From Chitinophaga sp. CF418 (GTDB lineage Bacteria > Bacteroidota > Bacteroidia > Chitinophagales > Chitinophagaceae), in assembly GCF_900142925.1 (NCBI RefSeq), contig NZ_FRCN01000017.1, forward strand, positions 143,958 to 207,957: a stretch of 64,000 bases of DNA. The letters are read 5' to 3'. Positions 44,390 through 53,100 of this stretch are shown here, piece by piece; position 1 is the stretch's first letter; every line of letters starts with the position of its first letter. A program made the translations under genes and the position numbers. A model generated the notes under the pieces. It worked only from the letters and a program-made list of their open reading frames with translations. It was not told the DNA's origin and made no database searches.

Positions 44390-44425
44390 AAAAGAGGCTG
44401 CCAAAAGTATTGAGCAGCCTCTTTT
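44390..44425 (-). terminator. Terminator downstream of the scramblase-like gene
   Basis: Perfect 12-bp stem AAAAGAGGCTGC/GCAGCCTCTTTT with a 12-nt loop, about 95 bases after the stop and followed on the minus strand by TTTTC. Confidence 0.75.
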
Positions 44426-44518
44426 AATCAGGTATCTGATGGTATCAGATAATCACTTTAGCGAATCCTCAGGACGTTCTTTTATTTTTGGTACGTCCCC
44501 GCTCACTCATATCTTTTG

Positions 44519-45121
44519 TTACTTAGATTCTTTCAGTACCATATCAATCGTGATAGCACCTGCAACGATCGCCATCTTATTGATATCTTCCGGACACTCC
44601 TTTGCAATGGTAACACGGTATTTATCTGCAGTAGTGAATACCTCCTTGAAAGCGCCCGCCCACTTTTTAGTGATAGCACCCAGTTCTCTTTCAGCCGTAT
44701 CAACGATCTGGAAATTCCATGCTTTCCAGTCGCCCTTGATCTCGGCCAGTACTGCGCCATTTGCGTCGAGGATGTGAAACAGCGGTTTCATAAATTTGAA
44801 CTTCTGTTTGATACCGCCCACTACCACACCGTTCATATCACGGATCTCGATCTTCGACATCCAGAATGTCCAGCCGCGGTGAATAGAAGCCACCACCTGC
44901 TCATTTGCATCCACAATATTCAGTGTAAACGGGAAGATCCTTTTATCAAGCAGAAGACGCAGGAATTTGTGCAGCAGGGGTACTTCCTGGCGGATATTTC
45001 CAATCTGCTGACCGTCCTGGTTAAAGACTTTATAAGCATTCGCGAATTTCAACAGGCCTACCTTCTCATCAATAAAATAGTCATCACAGTGAAAGAATTC
45101 GGGTAATTTCGTTTGTCCCAT
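44519..45121 (-). CDS. Phospholipid scramblase/LURP-one-related protein
   Basis: A 200-residue protein of a family whose eukaryotic members are phospholipid scramblases and plant LURP-one proteins. The 12-stranded barrel pattern is visible: YFIDEKVGLLKFANAYKVFNQDGQQIG, LLLDKRIFPFTLNIVDANEQVVASIHRGWTF, FHILDANGAVLAEIKGDW and the closing hydrophobic helix MAIVAGAITIDMVL. It lacks a signal peptide. Bacterial members are of unknown activity, so membrane-lipid contact is an inference from fold alone. A TATATTTG element on the minus strand at 45154-45161 gives it a probable promoter, and a terminator follows. Confidence 0.82.
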   Translation of the reverse strand: MGQTKLPEFFHCDDYFIDEKVGLLKFANAYKVFNQDGQQIGNIRQEVPLLHKFLRLLLDKRIFPFTLNIVDANEQVVASIHRGWTFWMSKIEIRDMNGVVVGGIKQKFKFMKPLFHILDANGAVLAEIKGDWKAWNFQIVDTAERELGAITKKWAGAFKEVFTTADKYRVTIAKECPEDINKMAIVAGAITIDMVLKESK

Positions 45122-45153
45122 GAGGTTTTATCAAGTTGGTTATAGAATGGGCA

Positions 45154-45161
45154 CAAATATA
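45154..45161 (-). promoter_or_regulatory. Putative -7 element (minus strand) of the scramblase-like gene
   Basis: Exact TATATTTG on the minus strand, 33 bases before the ATG at 45121. No TTTG at the ideal -33 spacing. Confidence 0.55.
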
Positions 45162-45207
45162 TACAAATATTCATGAATATCAGGATGTTTTGCTATTTTT
45201 CCTTTCT

Positions 45208-45215
45208 TATTTTTG
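45208..45215 (+). promoter_or_regulatory. Putative -7 element (TATTTTTG) of the small membrane protein
   Basis: Match to TAnnTTTG on the plus strand, 42 bases before the ATG at 45257; TTTG at 45189-45192 is too close (15 bases) to be an ideal -33. Confidence 0.5.
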
Positions 45216-45256
45216 TACAATAGCTACAATCCTTAAATTGCAGGGTATCGCCATTC

Positions 45257-45403
45257 ATGTTAACGTATATGGAACAACAAACTAAACCCGCTACCAGGAA
45301 GAACTTTGTTAAATGGATCAAGCGTATCGGCTTCTGGGGTTTCATCTTCTTCCTCCTCAAAGGCCTTCTGTGGCTGGCTTTAGGCTACTATGTCTTCAAA
45401 TAA
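45257..45403 (+). CDS. Small single-span membrane protein (48 residues)
   Basis: ATG at 45257 to TAA at 45401 encodes 48 residues. The N-terminal third is hydrophilic and basic (MLTYMEQQTKPATRKNFVKW), and the rest is a single membrane helix (RIGFWGFIFFLLKGLLWLAL) ending YYVFK. A second ATG at 45269 gives 44 residues. The basic-then-hydrophobic layout would place the N-terminus in the cytoplasm. A putative promoter lies upstream, and it diverges from the scramblase-like gene. It is probably a real small gene; no family known to me. Confidence 0.65.
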   Translation: MLTYMEQQTKPATRKNFVKWIKRIGFWGFIFFLLKGLLWLALGYYVFK

Positions 45404-45473
45404 GGATTTTCACTTGACAAGTATATAGTAACCTGATAAGGATACACCAACCCGATAAGTACGCGGCAACCCG

Positions 45474-47195
45474 CTACATGACAGGTATGCTGAAATAAGA
45501 CTCCGGATAGAACTTCAGTTCATGCAGTAATGTATCTAACAAGGTCTGTTGACTCACATCTTTCGCCGCACCATAATTCTTCTCCCAGTAAAGGTTTGAC
45601 GCCGGACTGATAGTCATCACGATACGACTACCCTTTTTCAGCTGTTTACAGATCCAGGGGGTATTATCCAGTGTGATATGATGCACTTCATGTTCCTTCC
45701 AGTAAACAGGTTTTGTCTTGTCGATACTTAAAGACAACCGTTGCGCAATATGCGCGAGTGGCCATTTCCTGCCGTTCGCATCTATCTCCCACCAGGTGAT
45801 CATAATATCTGCGTCGGGTGTTCCTGACGACATCCAAAGGTCCGCCGTGATGGATCCGTTCAATATCATATCTTCCTTCAGAGGGGCAGTGCTCAAGGTC
45901 TCCAGGTACTTCTTCCTGAAAATGCCTTCCGTAATAATAGAACTGGCGCCGTCATAGATCACAATAGTATCATCGATGGGATCTGCAGCATCATAGTGGA
46001 ACAATAACGGTTTCCCACCTCTTTTTCTCGTGTGTAAAGTTTCTTCCGGCTTTGCTGGCAGATAGAACTGTAGCGTATCCCGGTTCATTTTTTCTATCGA
46101 AGGAAAGTAATGCCACTTGTTCTCTCCCATCGCAAATACCGCAATCCTGTCCTGCAGGAAATCCGGCTTCTTCCCTCCTTTCAGCGTATAATTGAACCAG
46201 TCCAGCACCAGCTGTTTCTGGTCTACCATAGCAACAGTATCGATTGGGTAAGGGGGGATTAGATTCCTCCGCGGGCCTCCCTGGCCACCGACATGATCAA
46301 AAGGCCCGATGAAAAGATAGTGCTGGCTCACGCCCCCCTTCGGCCCATACTGATTATGCATATTGTAGTAGTGCATAGCACCCCGCTGGTCATCGTCAAA
46401 GAAACCAGTCGTAGTGAGGATAGGAATACCGATCCGGGAGAACTCTTCTGCTGTGGGCGTCATCCGCTGCCAGAAATCGTCGTAGCCGGGATGCGTGATC
46501 CAACGCTGAAAAACAGTGTCCATGCCATCGCCTTCCAGGGAATCCAGCTTATTGAACGGCAAGCCCCGCAACAGGTATTCAGTATTAAGCGCTTTCCATT
46601 TCTTTTCGTCCTGGAACGTGGACAAGTCCATATAGTGATTATTCCTGACCAGCTTCAGCCATTGCAGACTATAGGTCAGAAATATACCTCCCGGATTAGG
46701 GTAATCGATGCCCGGTCCTACAGCCACCTGCGGCACAATGGTCTTCAGGGCAGGATGTATTTTCTTCATCGTGGCCCATTGCGTAAATCCCAGGTAGGAG
46801 CCCCCGTACATACCCACCTTCCCGTTACACCAGGACTGTTTACTGATCCAGTCAATAATCTCATAATTATCCGCCGCATCATTCTCCATAGGATAAAAAC
46901 TCCCCCCTGAACGGGCCTTTCCCCTGTTGTACACAAAAACGCCTGCATAGCCGCTATCTGCCACGAACTGGGCCCGGGTGGTATCAGCACCCATCGGATA
47001 ACAACTAATCCTTAAAACAGCCGGTAAAGGCCATTTAGCGTCCTTCTGATATACCAGCATGCAGCTTAATACAGTTCCGTCCCTTAACGGCACCTGCAAA
47101 CTACTGTCAGTGACATACTGTTTGGTTTGCGCGGAAAGTGGGGCACAAGGAAAGATAAAGAGGGATAAGGATATGAACAACAAACATTTACGCAT
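45474..47195 (-). CDS. Secreted CocE/NonD-family serine hydrolase
   Basis: About 573 residues from the ATG at 47195 (MRKCLLFISLSLFIFPCAP, a good signal peptide); an upstream ATG at 47216 adds seven residues. Alpha/beta hydrolase with catalytic Ser in GMYGGSYLGF, probable Asp in TTGFFDDDQRG and His in GPFDHVGGQGG. A C-terminal jelly-roll domain (GSITADLWMSSGTPDADIMITWW) is typical of CocE/X-Pro dipeptidyl peptidase relatives. It may remove acyl groups or dipeptides from an extracellular substrate; the exact target is not readable. It lies alone. Confidence 0.9.
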   Translation of the reverse strand: MRKCLLFISLSLFIFPCAPLSAQTKQYVTDSSLQVPLRDGTVLSCMLVYQKDAKWPLPAVLRISCYPMGADTTRAQFVADSGYAGVFVYNRGKARSGGSFYPMENDAADNYEIIDWISKQSWCNGKVGMYGGSYLGFTQWATMKKIHPALKTIVPQVAVGPGIDYPNPGGIFLTYSLQWLKLVRNNHYMDLSTFQDEKKWKALNTEYLLRGLPFNKLDSLEGDGMDTVFQRWITHPGYDDFWQRMTPTAEEFSRIGIPILTTTGFFDDDQRGAMHYYNMHNQYGPKGGVSQHYLFIGPFDHVGGQGGPRRNLIPPYPIDTVAMVDQKQLVLDWFNYTLKGGKKPDFLQDRIAVFAMGENKWHYFPSIEKMNRDTLQFYLPAKPEETLHTRKRGGKPLLFHYDAADPIDDTIVIYDGASSIITEGIFRKKYLETLSTAPLKEDMILNGSITADLWMSSGTPDADIMITWWEIDANGRKWPLAHIAQRLSLSIDKTKPVYWKEHEVHHITLDNTPWICKQLKKGSRIVMTISPASNLYWEKNYGAAKDVSQQTLLDTLLHELKFYPESYFSIPVM

Positions 47196-47362
47196 AGTTC
47201 CGATTTGGTTGATCAACAGGAGTAGGTGTTATCTGTGTTGAATATAGTGAAAAGATGATAAAAAGCAAGGGAGCGGCCTTTTTTTGGACGAACGGGTAAC
47301 TAATCCGGTTCTACTGTACTGGAGATTCTATAGAGGCTATAGCCTACAGGCTCTATACTATA

Positions 47363-47414
47363 GCATTATAGGCACTGTTCTATAGCGTTGGCTATAGAAC
47401 AGTGCCTATAATGC
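47363..47414. repeat. Perfect 24-bp inverted repeat with 4-nt loop
   Basis: Arms 47363-47386 and 47391-47414 are exactly complementary around GTTG. The stem is far longer than a terminator needs. It is flanked by imperfect mirrored TATAG-containing segments. Confidence 0.9.
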
Positions 47415-47539
47415 TGGACTACAGCCCTTATAGCTATAGAGGTCGAGCGAAGCTCTAGCGAACCTCTAGCGAAGCCGGAGAAACCGCATTTTTAAAAACC
47501 TGGTCTGGTCTAAACAACTGTACCTTTTAGCAAGTGAAA

Positions 47540-47567
47540 AGCAGCTGGACGAATCCGTCCAGCTGCT
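47540..47567 (-). terminator. Terminator downstream of the immunity-like gene
   Basis: Perfect 12-bp stem AGCAGCTGGACG/CGTCCAGCTGCT with a 4-nt loop, then TTTTC on the minus strand; it is 43 bases after the immunity-like gene's stop. Confidence 0.88.
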
Positions 47568-47609
47568 AATATTTACACAACTGTCAGCACATTACAGAGC
47601 TATTACAGA

Positions 47610-47969
47610 TTAACTAACTTCTTCGACCGTCTCTGCAATTATTTTCATAATGCCACCAGTAGAATTTGTCTCAATCAGATAGCCATTTAATTCAGTATAA
47701 TTTTTTTTCGTTTTGTTATAAAAATCAACCAGGTCAGGATCATCTGACGGTAAAATTTCTGCATTAAGAATTGATTCTGCCGCGATTATCCCAAAATTCA
47801 TTCTCGCCTTAAATAAATAAACCCCTTTAAATATAATCTTTGATTCAGGTCTATCATACCAATCTATATTCATCTCTATTGTATCCATATACCCCGGATT
47901 GCTACGATCGATATAAATGCTCTTAAGTATAGAATCATGCCAATAACAATTGTCAAAATCAAAACTCAT
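47610..47969 (-). CDS. Probable immunity protein (small acidic)
   Basis: A 119-residue acidic cytoplasmic protein. The start MSFDFDNCYWHDSILKSIYIDR has the WHDSIL motif seen in many small immunity-type proteins of Bacteroidota, followed by IEMNIDWYDRPESKIIFKGVYLFKARMNFG. It lacks a signal or membrane segment. It directly follows (24 bases) the toxin-like fragment, in the usual toxin-then-immunity order on the same strand. AT-rich. Its toxin partner is only partial here, so the assignment is moderate. Confidence 0.65.
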   Translation of the reverse strand: MSFDFDNCYWHDSILKSIYIDRSNPGYMDTIEMNIDWYDRPESKIIFKGVYLFKARMNFGIIAAESILNAEILPSDDPDLVDFYNKTKKNYTELNGYLIETNSTGGIMKIIAETVEEVS

Positions 47970-47993
47970 AAAAATAATCTTAGTTGTTATGTG

Positions 47994-48230
47994 TTATCTA
48001 CCTATATTCATCCACCATGGCCATTTATTCGGATCCATAATATGCTCTTTCCCTTGATCTAAATGAAAGTGACTATCATTGGGACCTTTTTTTCCAGTTG
48101 GAGTACCCGGATCGATACGAACTTTTTCTTGGTACTTTCCTGACTCATCTCTTGTTCCGTAGTTACCTGGTCGATGCTCGTGTCTATCTGCAATTTTTAA
48201 ACTATTGTCGATATCCCGGCTTGTGTACAA
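47994..48230 (-). CDS. Orphan toxin-like C-terminal fragment
   Basis: A 78-residue protein made mostly of a polar, His-rich segment with RPGNYGTRDESG, RIDPGTPTGKKGPNDSHFHL and IMDPNKWPWW. Such sequences occur at the extreme C-terminus of Rhs/polymorphic toxins in Bacteroidota. The upstream secretion and repeat domains are absent. The ATG at 48230 starts the frame 17 bases from a 100-bp palindrome, and no upstream in-frame coding is present. It may be a displaced toxin tip or a decayed remnant. Activity cannot be inferred. Confidence 0.5.
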   Translation of the reverse strand: MYTSRDIDNSLKIADRHEHRPGNYGTRDESGKYQEKVRIDPGTPTGKKGPNDSHFHLDQGKEHIMDPNKWPWWMNIGR

Positions 48231-48240
48231 ATATCCAAAA

Positions 48241-48346
48241 GGATAACGCTTAGATAACGCTTAGATAACGCTAATGCTACGTTAATCTTACGTTCATGAA
48301 CGTAGCATTAACGTAGCATTAGCGTTATCTAAGCGTTATCTAAGCG
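48241..48346. repeat. 100-bp near-perfect palindrome built from tandem sub-repeats
   Basis: Arms 48247-48292 and 48301-48346 (46 bp) are complementary with two mismatches around the palindromic centre TTCATGAA. Each arm contains GATAACGCTTA-type units repeated two to three times plus AATGCTACGTT units. It borders the toxin-like fragment. A cruciform of this size is unusual. Confidence 0.9.
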
Positions 48347-48512
48347 AACGGAAACCGGGAATCAGGTACAAAATGTCTTAGTACAGAAAAACCAGGGACA
48401 ACATTCGGTAGAGGTTCGGTGAAGGTAGCCTAAAATGGATACAACCATGGAAACAATAATGCAATGCCCTATGGGTTCCCCAATAGATTCCCCGGTAATA
48501 CGCAATAAAAAA

Positions 48513-48541
48513 GGGAGCGCCCCTTTTACGGAAGCGCCCCC
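48513..48541 (-). terminator. Terminator downstream of SusD pair 2
   Basis: 8-bp stem GGGAGCGC/GCGCCCCC (one wobble), followed on the minus strand by six T; it is 21 bases after the SusD stop. Confidence 0.8.
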
Positions 48542-48561
48542 TGTTGCATTCATCTATCGAA

Positions 48562-50091
48562 TTAATACCCTGTATTCTGATACATTTTTACAGGATCAAG
48601 TTTATACTCATCAAACGGGATCGGATAATACCTGTCTTTCGTTGAGAAATTGCTCAGCTTCGCAATACCAAAAGACGCCTGGTCTTTCGCGTGGAAATAA
48701 TCTACCAGCTCCTGTGCGGTGAACGTACGTAACAGGTCAAACCAGCGGTGATTCTCGAAGGCCAGCTCAACGCGGCGCTCATGCAGGATAGCCAGTTTCA
48801 GTGTAGGGAATTTTGCGTTATAGGCCGCATCCTGCATAGCAGTTGCGTAAGCCGGCATTCCTGCCCTTTCGCGCACCATGTCCAGGAACTGGATGGCAGT
48901 GGCGTTATCGCCCAGGTACATGTTCACCTCCGCCAGCATTAGGATCACATCTGCGTAACGGATCAGGACGAAGTCGTTGCCACCATAACCGTTCTTGCCG
49001 GCAGCATCGCTGACATCACGGAATTTAGTGATGTACCAGTCTTTCACGTTGCTGGCATTTGCGTAGTGCACAGAGAAATCCTTTCTCAGATCGCTGGCTT
49101 CATATTCGTTGATCAGATCACCGGTTACGTTACCGCCTACGCCACTGGCAGTTTTCTGTGAATTGATGGTTTCACCGTTAGCCTGGTTATTGGCTGCAAT
49201 TTTGGAGGCATAGGTCGCATCACCCTGTTTGTAAACGATCTGCAGGATCAGCTCAGGGCAAGTACCTTTCTTGTCCACGCTGAAAACATCTGTGTAAGGA
49301 ATGTCTTTCAGTGCGCCAAACTTACGCATGTCGTAACATGCCTGCAGGTATTGTTTTGCCTTTGCCAGATTTTCATCGCGCTTGCCGTTAGCGATGGTAG
49401 TCGCCATAGTCAGGTATACCTGTCCCAGCAATGCGTTGCCTGCCGCTTTGGATACCCTGCCGATATTAGCGCCTGTCTGGAAATCAGGCAGCGGACTATT
49501 CACCACATCCAGCAGGTCAGCTACGATCTGGCTGTATACGGCTGTATCTTTCGAACGGAAGGTATTCGCTTTCACCTCGTCGAGGCTCAATTGTTTTGTT
49601 ACCAAAGGTACATCTCCCCATTTACGCACCATGTGGAAATAGATCAGTGCACGCATGAACTTCGCCTCTGCCGCATAACCTTTCTTTGTGTCCTCTTTGG
49701 CGAAAGTAACCTTGTCGATATTGGACAAAACGATGTTAGCCCTGGAGATAATCTGGTACATAGCCACCCAGTGTGATTTCAGATAGGTATTACTTGGCAG
49801 CAGGGAGAAATCACCGAACTGGAAAGGCTCGCCGGCGTTCGACTGATTGTCATTACGGCCGGTATTGTCAGAACGTTCTTCGCTGAACAATCCACTGCTT
49901 TCCCCCAGCGCATTGTCGCTTCTCAGGGACTGATATACACCATTTACGGCTGTTAGTACATCATTCTCGGTCTGGAAATAATTATCGACCGTCTGACTAT
50001 TGGGATCTGTCTGGTTCAGGAAATCCTTGTTACAGGCGGATGTTGCCAGCACAGCTGCAAAACCCAGTATAATTGATATGCGATTCTTCAT
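48562..50091 (-). CDS. SusD/RagB-family lipoprotein (pair 2)
   Basis: A 509-residue lipoprotein (signal peptide with lipobox ATSAC, Cys about 20; NKDFLNQTDPNSQTVDNYFQTEND). The SusD N-domain helices and the C-terminal motif AILHERRVELAFENHRWFDLLRT and RYYPIPFDEYKLDP are visible. It begins 27 bases after the SusC stop. With the STN-type SusC, FecR and sigma it forms the last gene of a signalling locus. Confidence 0.95.
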   Translation of the reverse strand: MKNRISIILGFAAVLATSACNKDFLNQTDPNSQTVDNYFQTENDVLTAVNGVYQSLRSDNALGESSGLFSEERSDNTGRNDNQSNAGEPFQFGDFSLLPSNTYLKSHWVAMYQIISRANIVLSNIDKVTFAKEDTKKGYAAEAKFMRALIYFHMVRKWGDVPLVTKQLSLDEVKANTFRSKDTAVYSQIVADLLDVVNSPLPDFQTGANIGRVSKAAGNALLGQVYLTMATTIANGKRDENLAKAKQYLQACYDMRKFGALKDIPYTDVFSVDKKGTCPELILQIVYKQGDATYASKIAANNQANGETINSQKTASGVGGNVTGDLINEYEASDLRKDFSVHYANASNVKDWYITKFRDVSDAAGKNGYGGNDFVLIRYADVILMLAEVNMYLGDNATAIQFLDMVRERAGMPAYATAMQDAAYNAKFPTLKLAILHERRVELAFENHRWFDLLRTFTAQELVDYFHAKDQASFGIAKLSNFSTKDRYYPIPFDEYKLDPVKMYQNTGY

Positions 50092-50118
50092 TTTTTTCAG
50101 TGTTTAAGCGTCAATAGA

Positions 50119-53100
50119 TCAGAAACCAAGTTTAACACCGGCATTGTAAGCACGAACCAGCGGATACATACCATAGTCAACTCCTGGCGCCAGGTTCGGA
50201 TTAGGACGGTTCCCGTTAAAATCTACTTCCGGATTATACCCTTTGTATTTGGTGATGGTGAATGCATTGTCTACACTCGCAAATAATGTTGCTTTTGATA
50301 CACCCAGTTTTTCCTGTAATGCGCGGAACTTAAAGTTGTAGCCCAGTACAATATTGGTACATCTGAAATAAGATGCATCCTGCAGGTAGAAGGTAGACAG
50401 ACGGGTACTGTTACTCTGTGTACCAGCGCGGGAAGCACGGTATACTTTACCATTGCCCGGCTGCGCAACAGAACGAAAGCGGTTCACCACATCAGCATAC
50501 TGGTTGCCGGAACCTTCCATATTGTACAGGTAATAATCCTGTCCATCCAGCACCTGGTTGCCATAAGAGCCATTGAAGGAAGAAGAGAAATAAAAGTCTT
50601 TATAAGTGGCAGACAGGTTAAAACCGTAAGTGAACTTCGGATAAGGATTGCCGATCACATCTTTGTCAGCATCGTTCACTACATGATCGCCATTCTTGTC
50701 ATAGAAGTACAGATCTCCCGGATGTAAAGGGTTAGAGCTGGACGCTGAGGGAGCCAGTGTTTTATAATTAGCTTCAGTAGCAACGCCCAGTACCCTGAAA
50801 CCGTAGAACATACCTACGGGCTGTCCTGCCTGTGTAATATGTGTCAGGTAGGAACGCTCTGCCCCCGCTGTCAGGATCGTATTAGCACCTCCCATATCCA
50901 GCACCTTGTTACGGTTCACAGAGATATTACCCGCGAAGTTCAGGTGAAAATCCTTTCCGTCTATCACTCTTGCATCCAGCTGTAAGTCAATACCCCTGTT
51001 ACGGATCTTGGAATCACGCAGGTTGGTCAGCACTGTTGTAACACCCGAAATAGCGGATACCGGTCGATTGAACAAAAGGTTATAAGAATAACTGAGATAG
51101 TAGTTGGCGATCACATTCAGACGGCCGTTAAACAATCCGATATCCAGGCCACCGTTGTACTGTGAGGTAGACTCCCAGCCAATCTTCGGATCTTTGATAC
51201 CACCGGCGGAGGTACCTGTATTTACAGCACCGTTACCCAGCGGCACACCTGTAGGAGCGCTCATTACCTGGATAGAGTTATAGTTACCGATGTTGTTGTT
51301 ACCACTTAAACCCCAGCTGGCACGCAGCTTCAGTGTAGAATGCTGTCCTAACCAATCGTGGTAGAATGATTCATTGGAGATGTTCCAGCCTGCTGCTACT
51401 GAAGGAAAATTACCCCAGCGGTTCTCACGGCCGAAACGGGAAGATGCATCTGTACGGAAAGAAACGGTCAGATAATAACGGCTGTCGTAATTGTAGTTGA
51501 TACGTCCCAGGTAAGATACCAGTGTATAGGTATACTTGGAGGCAGTTGTCAACGTGAAGAGTGCAGCATCTGCACCTTTGGCGTTTAACTCCTGGATACG
51601 GTCATCCTGGAATCCCTGGGCTTTTACTTCCAGGGTATCACCTGTTGTTTTCTGTACACTATAACCACCCAGCACATCTAATTTATGCCTGTTGAACTGT
51701 TTGCTATAGTTAGCGGTGAACTCGCCCAACTGGTCTGTCATACTGATGTTCCTCGCTTTAGCATTGGCAGCGGCCTTGGCATCTGCAGAATAAGGCGCAT
51801 TCACACCGCTACTCAGACTGGTTGGATAATAGTAGTCGTACTTCTCTGCATAGTTGGACATACCCAGGTTTGCCTTTACTGACAACTCAGGCAGCAGCTG
51901 ATAAACAGCATATCCATTGTAAGTACCGCGATTGCCTTTACGACGGATGTTGATCTCCTGCGCTATTGCGAGCGGGTTTTCGAAGCTGTTATATCCATAA
52001 GTAGCAGACAGCGCAGCCACTTCATTCTTCACAATCTTACCATTGTCGTCAAAGGCGCGGTAAGTAGGCAGCATCAGCAAAGCAGCCATAATGGGATTGT
52101 GGTCCCAGCGGCCTTCTTCTGTTTCCTTGTTCTGGTTGTTGGTATAGGAAACGTTCATACCGGCTCTCAGCCTGGAGTTGATCTGACCGTCAATATTTGA
52201 GCGGAAGTTGATCTTCTTAACACCGGTGTTCAGGATAATACCATCCTGGTTCTGATAACCACCGCTGATATAATATTTCACTTCTTTGCTGCCACCGGAG
52301 AATGACAGGTTATGACGGCTGAATATCGCATTGCGGTACAGCAGGTCCTGCCAGTCTGTGTTATATTTCGGCTTGATCACCTTCTGACTGGCGAAATCAT
52401 AAAAAGCAGGATCGATCTGAACGGAGTTAGCATTACCCACTTTCGCAACACGTGTAGCGTTGTCGTCAGAGAACATCGCATCAGTCCACTGGAGACCTTT
52501 GTTTACCACCAGGTCCTGATAGGAATTGTTCCTGCCGTCGATCATCAGCTGTGCAAAGCCGTCCGCGTCAAGCAGCTTCACTTTCTTAGCCAGCTGGTTC
52601 ACACCCGACTGAATATCATACTCAAACTTACCTTTACCTTCCTTACCACGTTTGGTAGTGATCAGTACCACACCACTGGCAGCACGGGAACCATAGATCG
52701 CTGCAGAAGCCGCATCTTTCAGGATGTCGATAGACTCAATATCCTCGGGGTTGATATAAATATCATTGTCCATAGGATAACCATCCACTACATACAGAGG
52801 ACTGGAACCGGCATTGATGGAACCGATACCACGTACACGGATCTTGGTGCTGGCATAGGGAGCACCGCTTACCTGCGATACCTGTACACCTGCCACCTTA
52901 CCTACCAGCGCCTGTCCTACGGAAGGAGATGTCAGGTTCAATTCGCTCGCTTTCACACTGGAAATAGCACCGGTTACATCACTCTTCCTGATGGACTGGT
53001 AACCAATGGCTACTATCTCTTTCAACTGGCTGTTCTGCACCTTCAACTGCACGTTGATCATGTTTTCAGCGCCTACAGTTATTTCCTGCGGTGCATAACC

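Larger units (their letters stand above)
47217..47609. other. 393-bp gap with a near-perfect 52-bp palindrome
   Basis: No gene. It contains the palindrome at 47363-47414, with imperfect extensions on both sides (47330-47460, many TATAG units), and the terminator at 47540-47567. Confidence 0.7.

Noticed and set aside
48247..48346. Possible CRISPR-like array of repeat units
   Set aside because: The units are arranged as a palindrome with no spacers and no cas genes nearby.
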